A DNA stretch of 48,203 nucleotides. Origin: Lachnospiraceae bacterium (GTDB lineage Bacteria; Bacillota; Clostridia; Lachnospirales; Lachnospiraceae). Positions within the stretch are counted from its first letter, which is position 1. Each line of letters begins with the position of its first letter. A program made the translations under genes and the position numbers. The stretch is from assembly GCA_017625815.1 (NCBI GenBank), contig JAGAKD010000148.1:1-48203 (forward strand), read 5' to 3'. The notes beneath the pieces are model-generated. The model was not told the origin of the DNA. It saw only the letters and a program-made list of their open reading frames with translations, and made no database searches. Shown in pieces: positions 33,336-42,602 of the stretch.

Positions 33336-36300
33336 GCAGATTATTTAAGAAAAACAATTCAGTCAGTAGAGTAGTAGCTTTATGGCTTGTTTTCGTTATG
33401 ATGGCTACGCCATTCTTTGCTCATGCTGGAATAGAGAAGGATAGTAAGGCGAATAATCAAACTGTTACAGCTAGCTATTCTATGGAGTCGTTTGGGATTG
33501 ATGAGACGAATATTGAAGGAAAGATCAAAACAGATAATAATAGTTACTATATTTCTGCCGATTCAAGTAATGAAGAGGTTATTTATAGTCATGGTATTGA
33601 TGAGATTAGTTTTACAGCACCAAGTGATATAGAAGTTACTACTGATTCGAAGACATGGACATCAGTACTAGTTAATGATGGTAATGGTAATTTTGTTACA
33701 GGTTACCAAATTGGACTGAAGAAAGTTGGTGTTAATGATAACCTTGATACTAGAGTGGATGATGGTTCAAGTTTGTCTGGAATATCTGACATAAAGGTAA
33801 CAAATGGCGAAAAGGTAGGAGTGTATGTAAGCCTTATTATTGAAGATGGAAGTCAACAACCTATATCTACTCCATATACCTTACAGAGGACATATGTGTT
33901 TACTGATGCAGATCCATTTGCTGGAACAGATGCTTCAAATCCTTTTACAGCTGCATTAAATGATGATGATAAATGGTGCAACACACTACAGATGGATATT
34001 ACTAATGCACCTAATATGCAGTATTATATGGGTGATAGTTATAAAAGATTTGGTAAAGTAAAGTATGGCTTTATCTTAGATGCAAATACCGTTAACCTAG
34101 ATGATATAACAGAATGGAAGGAACTTACATCACAATCACTTGAAATTTCTGCTGATACACAAGGAGAATATCAGGTTTATTTAGGGTATTTTGTTGGAGA
34201 TAAATTGGTTAATGCTGTTAAAGTGGGGGATACAGATGATAGTGTCAAGATTGATAATGTAGCACCAGTGATTGATGCAGATAAAACAGGATTATATTAT
34301 TCAACAAACTGGGGAACATTTGATATTAATAATGAAGAACCTATAACTGGTACAGCGACTTTTAGAAATGATACTGATAAGGCACATTATAGATATTATG
34401 TTGTAGTTGACAATGGTTCAGGAAAAAAAGTTGATAGTAATGAGATAAAGTTATTAGTTAATGGAACAGAACAGTACTTTGGATTTACGTCAAGTGGTGT
34501 AGACGGAGTGTTCTATGGTCAGGCTACTAATTACACTGGAACAGTAACAGTAAGTATTAATGATGGATTGAATACAGCTTCAACAAGTGGCTCACTTGCT
34601 AATCTTGTACAGCTTGATTCATCTCACGAAGTGTATACCTATGAATGGGATGAGGCGACAGCGATAAATCCAGGAACCACTTTGCCAGACTCAACAACTG
34701 AAACGCTCATCGGTGAACAGTATAAGCTTACTATCAATGCTGAGACATATGACAAAATTGCAAGAGTTAATATAGTAGATGAAAGTGGTAATATATGTTG
34801 GTATATTGAAAATGGTGACCAACAGGTAAATCCTAGTACATATTATGAATTTAGTTGTACATTTAATATTCCTGCGGATGCAGATGTTAATTTTAGTGAC
34901 AAGCTATTTATCAATGTGATTAAGGCTGATGGAAACAATACTATAATGGAAAGTGTTGCTCTTGGAACAATCATGTATGACAACACAAATCCAATTATAC
35001 TTACAGAGAATGCTATAGATAACACTTCTGTTTTGCCAACTGATTTACCGGGTGTAAATCAATGGTATGGAAGTGGTGAAACAGAAGGTTTAAAATTCAA
35101 GGTTGTTTCAGGTGATCAGAAAGCTGCTTATGAATCAGATATATCATCTGTAGAATATAAAATTGGAACAAATACAGAGAAGACTATTTCGCCAGATGCG
35201 AATGGTGTGTATACCGTTCCTTTAAGTGAGCTTGAGTCACAGAATTCAGGTGGTACGAAGGTGCTTATTACTGCAACTGATGAAGCAGGCAATGAGTATA
35301 AGAATATGTACACTTATTATTATGATGCGACTAAACCAGTATTTGATAACACCAATTATATATATGCTATGCAGAATGGCTCAGTGTGTAGTGGTGCTAT
35401 CTATGTAAATGCAACTACTGCAAATACAACAGCTATATACACTGAATTTTCAGATGCAGTAGGTGTGAAAAACATAAAATATAAGTTATCAAAGTGTGAT
35501 GGCACAGTATATGTTGAACCAACAGAGTGGTCTTTAGCATTACCATTATATACAGATGAGCATTATTTTGGTATTGACCAGCTTATTCCTACACTTGATG
35601 GTACAACAGATGGAAAATATAAACTTGAGATACAGCTGGTAGATTTAGCTGGAAATGAAAGTGCTACTAAAAGTATTGAGTTTACAGTTGATTGCACAAA
35701 TCCAGTAATACAGAGCATAGAGCTTCAAGCTAAAGGAAGTACAGATCTTAATTGGGTTCCTGTATCAGAGGATGAGTGTTTTACTATTACAGCAGGAACT
35801 AATGCTGGCAAGAGTGCTATGTTTACTACTAAAGATACTGAGTACAGATATGTTATAACTTACTCAGATGCAAACATATCAGGTGCTTTGCTTGTAGATG
35901 ATATAACCTTAAATGGTGATTTAGTTGACTATACTGGTGACAGAATAGATGTGACGAATGGTGAAGTGATTCTTAATATTAAAGAAGACATCATAAGTGC
36001 AGTTGAGCCAGTGATGATAATTGCTTTACTTAGAGATGTGGCAGGAAATTACGTTACGATGGAAACTTCGCCATTGATTCAGCGTTTAGATAACAACGTT
36101 AGAATTTCAGCATGGCTTTTAGATTCAGAGGGTAATCCTATTGAAGAACTTACGCCTAAAGGATATGATAGTGTTATATCTGGTGCAAGCGAGTATACTG
36201 TAAGAGTAGATTACAATTCTGCTATTAAGATAGATACAAGCGAGGCTGAAGTGCCTAGATTGGTGTATGATAAAACTGATGGTACAGGTATCAATACTAT

Positions 36301-38974
36301 CCTTGCTACCGATACAGTTAATGCAAAGATTATATCAAATGGTGAAGAAATTAATGCCCAGGATAAAAAATATCACTATATAGTTGATTATACCCTTCCT
36401 TCTGAGGCTAATGTCAAATTTACAAGTATTAGTGCATATGCAAAGAATATAGGTGATGGTTCCTCAACTGTATATGAGTGCGAGATAGACTTAAAAGACA
36501 TATTATTTGATAAGACAGTACCGATTATTTACAAGGGAAACGGCACAGAAACATTTGTTGACAATGGCGCAGGAGCATGGGTTGAAGCAGTAAATGCAGA
36601 CTATGTGGTTAAATCTGGTGATTCCACAGTTTATGAATCACAGCTTGGGTCAGTTAAGGTATCTACTGCTGGCGGTGATTATGTTGAGATGATTACAGCT
36701 GGAACCCCAGTTGATAGCTACACAGGTACTATCAATCTTAATACATCATCAGCTACTGCTGCAGGTACAGAGGTCAAGATTATTGCAACTGATGTGGCAG
36801 GCAATAGTAAAACATACACATATGTTTACTACATCGACACAACACAACCAACAGCAACACTTACAGTTAATGACAAAACATCATTTACTGATGACATCAC
36901 TGGTATGCCAACTATTAAGGCAACAGCAAAGGATACATTAACTCTTCAGAGTGCAACTATAAATGTTCAGGCTCCTAATGGAACTACATATACTAAGACT
37001 TATCATAATACAAAAGAGGCAGCTGATAACATTACTAAGGAAGCTACATATACATTAGCTGATATCATCGGTGCTGAAAATGTAACAGATGGTACATATT
37101 CAGTTTATTTGAAGTCTATTGATAATGTAGGTCATGAAACGACTAGTGCTACAGTAAGCTTTACTTTGGATAACACATTACCTACAGTAACTGCAAAGAT
37201 TACTTCCGGTACAGTTAGTTCAAAGTCATCTTACTACTACAATACAGATGTAACAGTTACATTTACTAAGTCTGATAAGAATATGGAATTTATAACTGTC
37301 AAGGACGGTGACAAGACTGTTGATGTTAAATGGTCAGATACACCTGATGCAAATGGTGTTTACACAGGAACTGCCACATTTACAGCCGAGAGGGCACATT
37401 CAGTTACTATAAGTGCTCAGGATAATGCTGGTAACCAGTCAACTCCTGCAACTGTTTCATTCCTTATTGATAAGACTAAGCCAGTTGTTTCTACAACCTT
37501 AGGTGGAGTAATTTATACAGATGACTCAGGCTTTAAGTACTTTACTTCAAATGTTTCACTTGGTGCGTCAGTATCTGATACAAATGAGGATAAGAAGGAC
37601 CTCAATTACCAGATTATTCAGGCTAAGCCAGACCAGGAAGTAACTACTTCAAGTTATATTGAGACTAGTGCTAGAAGCTTTGATTATACTGAGGAAGCGG
37701 ATTATACTATCAATCTCTTCGCGGTAGACCTTGCAGATAACACAAGCGCAACTAGAACAGTTAAGTTCAGAGTTGATAAGAACGCACCTAAGCTTACTAT
37801 CGGCGGTGTAGGAAGTGGAGCTGCATCAAGTGCAACAACAGTTTCATTTACTATGGAAGAGGCATTCTGGAAGGATGCATCTGGTCAGATTACTATTTAT
37901 AGAAAGCCAGGCGAGGGCCAGGGTGAAGAACTCTTAAAGACAATTGATGTTACACCAACAGCGTTTGAGACTGTTGTGAGAGAGACACTTACTGAGACTG
38001 GTATTTATAGAATTGAGTTTTCAGCTACTGATAGAGCAGGACATTCATCAGCTACTAATACTACATTTACTATTGATAAGGATGCACCAGTTGTTACACT
38101 TACAAGTGCTGACAATTACGCATTAACTGATGAGGCTGTTCCAACTACTATCGAGATAACAGATGATTTCTATATAACTAAGAAGATAACTCTTAGTGGT
38201 ACAAGAACTGATATTGATGGAAAGGTTAACAATATTGACTTTGGTGATTACAACCCAGCAGGTAACCCAACTATCATCTATCAGAACTTTGAGGAAGATG
38301 GTATCTATGATATTGAGGTTACTGTAACTGACGTTGCTGGTAATAGTGATACTAAGTCTGTACACTTTACTATTGATAAGACTGATCCAGTTATTGGAGA
38401 TTTGCCGGATATTGATGGTAAGATACTTACATCATTTAGCTGGGAAGAGGACCTTGATGAATTGGTATCAGACCTTACAGTATGTGATGTTCATATGTAC
38501 TTAAATGGTAGTGAGTACGATGGTGAGTCTGCTATTGAGGATGGTTCATACACTCTTCTTATAACAGCAGAGGATGAACTTGGACACAAGGTTGAGAAGC
38601 AGGTTTCATTTATTCTTGATACTAAGGCGCCAGTATTCATCGTAACAGGTGTTGAGGATGGCGAAGTTAAGAATGAGGAATATACTATCGATGTTTCACT
38701 TCAGCTTGAGGAAGATACATTAACATCAGTTAAGTTAAATGGTGAAGATGTCCTTGTATCAAATAATACTTGTACGATTTCAGTAACTGAAAAGGGTGAG
38801 TATGTACTTGAGATGACAGCTATTGATGAGGCTGGAAATGAATCATCTATGAAGCTTGAATTCAAGTACGGTGAAGAAGCTAAGAGCTGGTTATGGATAA
38901 TCATAGTGGCAGCTTCAGTTCTCCTTCTTGGTGGTATAGGATTTATCGTCTGGAAGAAGAAAAAAGATAAATAA
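33332..38974 (+). CDS. Giant Ig-like-repeat surface protein
   Basis: 1880 aa. It has a signal peptide (VVALWLVFVMMATPFFAHA), then a ~300-residue N-region, then about twelve tandem Ig-like modules separated by a recurring D-x-x-x-P hinge (for example IDNVAPVID, YDATKPVFD, IDKTKPVVS, LDTKAPVFI) and DxAGN motifs, as in bacterial adhesins. It ends with one membrane helix and KKKKDK (WLWIIIVAASVLLLGGIGF), with no LPXTG, so it is membrane-anchored. Its ATG overlaps the TGA of the threonine-array gene (ATGA), which couples their translation. It is the last gene of the cluster and ends in a strong terminator. Probable role: adhesion or a surface filament; ligand unknown. Confidence 0.85.
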   Translation: MSRLFKKNNSVSRVVALWLVFVMMATPFFAHAGIEKDSKANNQTVTASYSMESFGIDETNIEGKIKTDNNSYYISADSSNEEVIYSHGIDEISFTAPSDIEVTTDSKTWTSVLVNDGNGNFVTGYQIGLKKVGVNDNLDTRVDDGSSLSGISDIKVTNGEKVGVYVSLIIEDGSQQPISTPYTLQRTYVFTDADPFAGTDASNPFTAALNDDDKWCNTLQMDITNAPNMQYYMGDSYKRFGKVKYGFILDANTVNLDDITEWKELTSQSLEISADTQGEYQVYLGYFVGDKLVNAVKVGDTDDSVKIDNVAPVIDADKTGLYYSTNWGTFDINNEEPITGTATFRNDTDKAHYRYYVVVDNGSGKKVDSNEIKLLVNGTEQYFGFTSSGVDGVFYGQATNYTGTVTVSINDGLNTASTSGSLANLVQLDSSHEVYTYEWDEATAINPGTTLPDSTTETLIGEQYKLTINAETYDKIARVNIVDESGNICWYIENGDQQVNPSTYYEFSCTFNIPADADVNFSDKLFINVIKADGNNTIMESVALGTIMYDNTNPIILTENAIDNTSVLPTDLPGVNQWYGSGETEGLKFKVVSGDQKAAYESDISSVEYKIGTNTEKTISPDANGVYTVPLSELESQNSGGTKVLITATDEAGNEYKNMYTYYYDATKPVFDNTNYIYAMQNGSVCSGAIYVNATTANTTAIYTEFSDAVGVKNIKYKLSKCDGTVYVEPTEWSLALPLYTDEHYFGIDQLIPTLDGTTDGKYKLEIQLVDLAGNESATKSIEFTVDCTNPVIQSIELQAKGSTDLNWVPVSEDECFTITAGTNAGKSAMFTTKDTEYRYVITYSDANISGALLVDDITLNGDLVDYTGDRIDVTNGEVILNIKEDIISAVEPVMIIALLRDVAGNYVTMETSPLIQRLDNNVRISAWLLDSEGNPIEELTPKGYDSVISGASEYTVRVDYNSAIKIDTSEAEVPRLVYDKTDGTGINTILATDTVNAKIISNGEEINAQDKKYHYIVDYTLPSEANVKFTSISAYAKNIGDGSSTVYECEIDLKDILFDKTVPIIYKGNGTETFVDNGAGAWVEAVNADYVVKSGDSTVYESQLGSVKVSTAGGDYVEMITAGTPVDSYTGTINLNTSSATAAGTEVKIIATDVAGNSKTYTYVYYIDTTQPTATLTVNDKTSFTDDITGMPTIKATAKDTLTLQSATINVQAPNGTTYTKTYHNTKEAADNITKEATYTLADIIGAENVTDGTYSVYLKSIDNVGHETTSATVSFTLDNTLPTVTAKITSGTVSSKSSYYYNTDVTVTFTKSDKNMEFITVKDGDKTVDVKWSDTPDANGVYTGTATFTAERAHSVTISAQDNAGNQSTPATVSFLIDKTKPVVSTTLGGVIYTDDSGFKYFTSNVSLGASVSDTNEDKKDLNYQIIQAKPDQEVTTSSYIETSARSFDYTEEADYTINLFAVDLADNTSATRTVKFRVDKNAPKLTIGGVGSGAASSATTVSFTMEEAFWKDASGQITIYRKPGEGQGEELLKTIDVTPTAFETVVRETLTETGIYRIEFSATDRAGHSSATNTTFTIDKDAPVVTLTSADNYALTDEAVPTTIEITDDFYITKKITLSGTRTDIDGKVNNIDFGDYNPAGNPTIIYQNFEEDGIYDIEVTVTDVAGNSDTKSVHFTIDKTDPVIGDLPDIDGKILTSFSWEEDLDELVSDLTVCDVHMYLNGSEYDGESAIEDGSYTLLITAEDELGHKVEKQVSFILDTKAPVFIVTGVEDGEVKNEEYTIDVSLQLEEDTLTSVKLNGEDVLVSNNTCTISVTEKGEYVLEMTAIDEAGNESSMKLEFKYGEEAKSWLWIIIVAASVLLLGGIGFIVWKKKKDK

Positions 38975-38990
38975 TTATAAAGATATAGTG

Positions 38991-39020
38991 AAAGAGGCAA
39001 CCATCAGGTTGCCTCTTTTT
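38991..39020 (+). terminator. Terminator of the phospho-signalling cluster
   Basis: AAAGAGGCAACC and GGTTGCCTCTTT pair perfectly around ATCA, followed by more T. On the minus strand the stem ends in a similar A/T pattern, so it can also serve the convergent ATPase gene. Confidence 0.93.
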
Positions 39021-39023
39021 ATG

Positions 39024-40361
39024 TTATGAATGTAGATATCGTTTAAGTAGAAATGCACAAAAGTAAGGAAATGTAGTTGTAGTCTCTGTACGCCCAATAT
39101 TCCCCGAGATAAATTTGATACCATAGTGTATGTCTGGGTATGCGTCGCTTGTGACAAGCGTTCTCAGTGATTTAGCAGTTCCGTTGGTGGCTTTTACTTC
39201 CACAGGAATTAATTCGGATGCAGTTCTTACAAAAAAGTCCTGTTCAAGTGTGGAATCCTCTTTTTTGTAGTAGTATAAGTTATATCCACTTTTGGTTAGT
39301 GCTTCTGCTACTACATTTTCATATAGTGCGCCTTTGTATACACCAAGGTTTTTGTTAATACGAAGGTCTTCTTGGGCTTCTTCGTCCAACATAGCAACTA
39401 AAAGACCGGTATCCGCAAAATATAGCTTAAATTTACTGTCGTCATAATTGCCCTTTAGTGGTAATTCAGGGAACTTTAACCCATAACAAATATTGATAAT
39501 TCCAGCATCGTTAAGCCATTCGATGCAACCTCTATAGTCCTTAAAACGTGCACCTGATGCAACCTTAGATATCTGGAATTTTTTGTTTTCTTTTGCAAGC
39601 TGTGGTGGTATCTGGTTAAATACGTTTAGAATTCGAGTTTGGTCCATGCCATCAGCATATTTTCGGATATCCTCGGTGTAGTCGGCTAGTAGCTGTCGCT
39701 GGGTATCTAGTGAACCTTCAAATGTACCTTTTATAATATACTCTTTCACTACAGCAGGCATACCGCCCAGGATGCAATAGTCTAAAAACAATGAGCTGTA
39801 AACAGACATCTCCACATCACTAAATGGCTGGTGTTGTGTCATATGCTGGAGCATAGATTCTGTGGTGGCAGAACTGTATCCCTTTGCCCAGAGAAATTCT
39901 TCAAAATCTAAAGAATACATTTCATAGTCGGTTTTGTAACCTACACTGTTGCTTTCGATGCGCTGGTAGTTTATACCTAGCATAGAACCGCTGCATATAA
40001 CATCAAAGCGATGGTCTATATGAAAAAATTTAAGTGATGTGGCAATTTCAGGAAAATCCTGTAGTTCATCAAAGAATATGAGGGTGTTGTTAGGTATGAA
40101 TTTTTTGGTTGGGTCTATGAGGGATATATTCTTGATGATATCGTTAGCGCTGTTACCATCAGCCGTTATCATTTTGTATTTTGGTTCTTCTACGAAATTT
40201 ATGTAGATTATACTTTCATAATGTTTGTTTGCAAAGTGTTTTATGGATTCGGTTTTGCCTACCTGACGTGGACCCTTTACAATGAGTGGTTTTCGCTCAT
40301 TATCTGTTTTCCAGTTGTGCAGGTAGTTGTCAATTTTTCTAAATAAATATAGATTTTTCAT
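39024..40361 (-). CDS. AAA-family ATPase with DUF4143 domain
   Basis: About 445 aa from the ATG at 40361 (GAGGTGA 8 nt upstream); an in-frame GTG at 40373 is part of that site. Walker A IVKGPRQVGKTES (about residue 30), Walker B TLIFFDELQDFP, sensor-like VICSGSMLG, then a C-terminal DUF4143 domain with YENVVAEALTKSGYNLYYYKKE and ELIPVEVKA, which resembles a PD-(D/E)xK nuclease-like core. These ATPases are common in gut Firmicutes and Bacteroidetes in variable chromosomal spots; their function is unsettled (toxin-like or defence roles are guesses). It is preceded by three 33-bp repeats. It is an accessory gene in an otherwise core region. Confidence 0.88.
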   Translation of the reverse strand: MKNLYLFRKIDNYLHNWKTDNERKPLIVKGPRQVGKTESIKHFANKHYESIIYINFVEEPKYKMITADGNSANDIIKNISLIDPTKKFIPNNTLIFFDELQDFPEIATSLKFFHIDHRFDVICSGSMLGINYQRIESNSVGYKTDYEMYSLDFEEFLWAKGYSSATTESMLQHMTQHQPFSDVEMSVYSSLFLDYCILGGMPAVVKEYIIKGTFEGSLDTQRQLLADYTEDIRKYADGMDQTRILNVFNQIPPQLAKENKKFQISKVASGARFKDYRGCIEWLNDAGIINICYGLKFPELPLKGNYDDSKFKLYFADTGLLVAMLDEEAQEDLRINKNLGVYKGALYENVVAEALTKSGYNLYYYKKEDSTLEQDFFVRTASELIPVEVKATNGTAKSLRTLVTSDAYPDIHYGIKFISGNIGRTETTTTFPYFCAFLLKRYLHS

Positions 40362-40431
40362 TTCACTATTCACCTCTGCTCTCTATGCCTTTATTTTATT
40401 GACTTTTCACCCCTTTGTCAATAAGCGATTA

Positions 40432-40516
40432 CAAAAAAATGAGGGACTTTTTCGCGCTTTGTTGCAAAAAAATGAGGGACTTTTTCACATTTTATTACGA
40501 AAAAATGAGCGACTTT
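40432..40516. repeat. Three 33-bp direct repeats upstream of the ATPase gene
   Basis: Units start at 40432, 40465 and 40498 with core CAAAAAAATGAGGGACTTTT; the third is diverged (GAGCGAC) and shorter. They lie 70-155 bp upstream of the ATPase ATG, over its expected promoter. The plus strand could encode an 11-residue repeat (LQKNEGLFRAL), but there is no ribosome-binding site or other gene signal. Confidence 0.88.
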
Positions 40517-40556
40517 AATTAAAAATACTATTGGAATTTTAAAATCATCATATTTC

Positions 40557-40584
40557 TTGCAACCAATGAAATTCGTGTTATAAT
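40557..40584 (+). promoter_or_regulatory. Promoter of the PP2C-HAD operon
   Basis: TTGCAA (40557-40562), 16 bp, TATAAT (40579-40584). Confidence 0.6.
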
Positions 40585-40751
40585 ATGATGTATATAAAAT
40601 AACTGTCGTATAAAGCTAATCATTTATATGTTATTTGAGTATGTTATTACAGTATGTGAGATGATTGCGTTTTATATGCAGAGATGTGAAGTTGGATGAC
40701 GGTTTATATTTGATGATTTTGATATATTATAGTGTTTGAGGAGGTACGATA
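40585..40751 (+). other. ~160-nt leader before the second PP2C gene
   Basis: Together with the repeats and promoter this accounts for the 390-bp space between the divergent genes. The leader is AT-rich. I see no strong hairpin, riboswitch or small gene in it, only GAGGAGG just before the start. Confidence 0.5.
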
Positions 40752-41480
40752 ATGGTAGATGCTAGTTTAATGACTAATCCTGGTGGTCGTGACAATAATG
40801 AAGATTACGTGACAACTGCAAAGTATGGGGATGCAGAGTGTTTTATACTTTGTGATGGTTTAGGTGGACATGAATGTGGTGAGGTTGCATCATCTACAGT
40901 GGCTGAGACTATTGCAAAGATGTTTGAAGAAGAGGGAGACTCAGCGGATTTTCTTCCAAATGCATTCAATATAGCTCAGGAGAAGCTTCTTGAGCTTCAG
41001 GCAAGCAAGGGTATGGCTAGTGCCATGAAAACTACTCTTGTGGTATTAATTGTAACGAAGGATACCATGAAATGGGCCCATATAGGTGATAGTAGACTAT
41101 ACCATATATTCGATGGTAATACTAAATATGAGAGAACAAGAGATCACAGTATGGTTCAGGTTCTTTGTGATATGGGAGAGATTGAAGAAGCAGATATGAG
41201 ACATCATGAGGAGAGAAATAAACTTCTTCGTGTTATGGGAACTGAGTGGACTGGCAAATCCTTTGATGTTAGTGCAGTTCTTGAACGTGGTGAAACACAT
41301 TCCTTTGCTCTTATGACAGATGGTTTTTGGGAGTATGTTATGGAGGATGAGATGCTTAAACTTCTTGGCGAGACCTCATCAGCTAAGGAATGGATGGATG
41401 CTATGGCAGCTCTTGTTTTAGAGAGAGCTGATATGACTAAGACAGACAACTTTTCTTGTATCTGTGTAAAGGTGGATTAG
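40752..41480 (+). CDS. PP2C-family Ser/Thr protein phosphatase 2
   Basis: 242 aa. Motifs: GGRDNNEDYV, ILCDGLGGHECG, AMKTTLVVLIV, WAHIGDSRLYHI, ALMTDGFWEYV and KTDNFSCICV, with metal-binding Asp residues kept. It is clearly a different subgroup from the phosphatase at 29.5 kb (D-N-N-E-D in place of N-Q-D). It is cytoplasmic. It could act on the same kinase substrates, on the FHA-linked Tad machinery, or on other targets. GAGGAGG precedes ATG, and the HAD gene follows after 7 bp. Confidence 0.92.
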   Translation: MVDASLMTNPGGRDNNEDYVTTAKYGDAECFILCDGLGGHECGEVASSTVAETIAKMFEEEGDSADFLPNAFNIAQEKLLELQASKGMASAMKTTLVVLIVTKDTMKWAHIGDSRLYHIFDGNTKYERTRDHSMVQVLCDMGEIEEADMRHHEERNKLLRVMGTEWTGKSFDVSAVLERGETHSFALMTDGFWEYVMEDEMLKLLGETSSAKEWMDAMAALVLERADMTKTDNFSCICVKVD

Positions 41481-41487
41481 TATTTAT

Positions 41488-42135
41488 ATGTTTAAAGCAG
41501 TTGTTTTTGATATGGATGGTGTCATAACTGACACAGAAAAATTGTATAGAAGGTTTCAGCTTGAAGAAGGTCTTAAGCGTGGTGTTCCTGAAGAGGTTAT
41601 GCATAAGGCATGTGAGCGTATTGCTGGAGGCAACAAATATACCAACAAAGCACCCTTTGAAGCTATTGTGGGACGAGGCATAGATTATTTTGAATATCGT
41701 GACAAGATGATAGCAAGACTTGATGCATATATAAAGGAGAATGGCGTTGAGCTAAAGGAAGGTGTTAAGGAGACTTTGGCGTACCTTAAGGAAAAGGGTA
41801 TCAAGATAGGTCTTGCCACATCAACAGTTAGAGAGAGAGCTATCGGATATCTTACTGACCATGATATATACAAATATTTTGACAAGCTAATTTTTGGAGA
41901 TATGGTTGAACATGGAAAACCAGCTCCAGACATATATCTTAAGGCTTGTGAAGAGCTTCAGGTTAAACCTGAGGAAGCTATCGCTGTAGAGGATTCTATC
42001 AATGGTATCAAGTCAGCAGGAGAGGCTGGTTTATATCCTGTTATGGTAGTTGATCTTATCAAACCTAACGATGAGATTAACGTTTACGTCAAGCAGGTTT
42101 ATGATGTTATGACTAGACTTAAGGAGATTATTTAA
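41488..42135 (+). CDS. HAD-superfamily phosphatase, beta-phosphoglucomutase-like
   Basis: 215 aa. HAD motif I VFDMDGVITDTE, motif II LATSTVRERA, Lys of motif III in HGKPAPDIY, motif IV VEDSINGI. The helical cap and motifs fit the beta-phosphoglucomutase/phosphatase subgroup acting on small phosphorylated metabolites. The exact substrate cannot be named. It is the second gene of the PP2C operon and ends before a hairpin terminator. Confidence 0.88.
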   Translation: MFKAVVFDMDGVITDTEKLYRRFQLEEGLKRGVPEEVMHKACERIAGGNKYTNKAPFEAIVGRGIDYFEYRDKMIARLDAYIKENGVELKEGVKETLAYLKEKGIKIGLATSTVRERAIGYLTDHDIYKYFDKLIFGDMVEHGKPAPDIYLKACEELQVKPEEAIAVEDSINGIKSAGEAGLYPVMVVDLIKPNDEINVYVKQVYDVMTRLKEII

Positions 42136-42141
42136 TATAGA

Positions 42142-42182
42142 GTGACCACAGTTTTAGGACTGATGGTCACCATATGTTTTTT
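42142..42182 (+). terminator. Probable terminator after the HAD gene
   Basis: GTGACCA-CAGT pairs with ACTGATGGTCAC with one bulge; TTTTTT follows 6 nt after the stem. The PII-like gene begins 14 bp later, so read-through may be partial. Confidence 0.55.
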
Positions 42183-42195
42183 AGGAGGAGAGAAG

Positions 42196-42531
42196 ATGCA
42201 GTTACTAGTTGTTATACTTAAGAAAGCTAATCTAGTTACAGAGATTTGTAAAGAACTTGCGGAAAAAGGCGTTCGTGGTGGTACTATAATTGATGGCGTT
42301 GGTATGGCCAGCGTTATCGAACAGATGGATGACCTTCCTATATTTAGTATGCTTAAGACAATTCTTGCAGAAGATGATGAAAATACAGTTAAGACTATGT
42401 GGTTCGTTATGAAGGATGAAGAGATTGAAAAGGCTAAACAGGTTATTAGAGATACTATAGGCTTGGATGAGCCTAATACTGGAATTATGTTCGGTATGCC
42501 TGTTACATTTGTAGAAGGTTTGGGTGCGTAG
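42196..42531 (+). CDS. PII-like regulatory protein with unusual T-loop region
   Basis: 111 aa from ATG 42196, which follows AGGAGG; the open frame extends upstream into the terminator without a ribosome-binding site. MQLLVVILKKANLVTEICKELAEKGVRGGTIIDGVG matches the first half of PII proteins, and WFVMKDEEIEKAKQVIRDTIG with PNTGIMFGMPVTFVEGL matches the second half. The T-loop region is replaced by a Met/Asp-rich stretch without the conserved Tyr, so classic uridylylation is not expected. It may be a PII-like sensor of a nucleotide or metabolite. There is no ammonium transporter or glutamine synthetase nearby. The family call is moderately sure. Confidence 0.65.
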   Translation: MQLLVVILKKANLVTEICKELAEKGVRGGTIIDGVGMASVIEQMDDLPIFSMLKTILAEDDENTVKTMWFVMKDEEIEKAKQVIRDTIGLDEPNTGIMFGMPVTFVEGLGA

Positions 42532-42554
42532 ACAAAACATAAGTAATATTATTT

Positions 42555-42602
42555 AAATACCCTTCATATATTATTTTAGGTGATAATATATGGAGGGTAT
42601 TT
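42555..42602 (+). promoter_or_regulatory. 20-bp-stem hairpin that hides the ribosome-binding site of the next gene
   Basis: Arms 42555-42574 and 42583-42602 pair over 20 bp with one G-U wobble and an 8-nt loop (TTTAGGTG). The GGAGGG ribosome-binding site (42592-42597) is inside the right arm, and the ATG follows at 42603. The only T run after it is TTT, so it is a poor terminator; sequestering translation is more likely. Confidence 0.75.

Noticed and set aside
40432..40516. 33-bp repeats as a CRISPR array
   Set aside because: There are only three units, directly abutting with no spacers, and no cas genes in the window.
40327..40518. Plus-strand frame with 11-residue repeats (LQKNEGLFRAL)
   Set aside because: It overlaps the start of the ATPase gene and its repeats, has no ribosome-binding site, and the repetition comes from the 33-bp DNA repeats.
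42142..42195. Longer N-terminus for the PII-like protein
   Set aside because: The added 18 residues would be encoded by the terminator hairpin and the ribosome-binding site.
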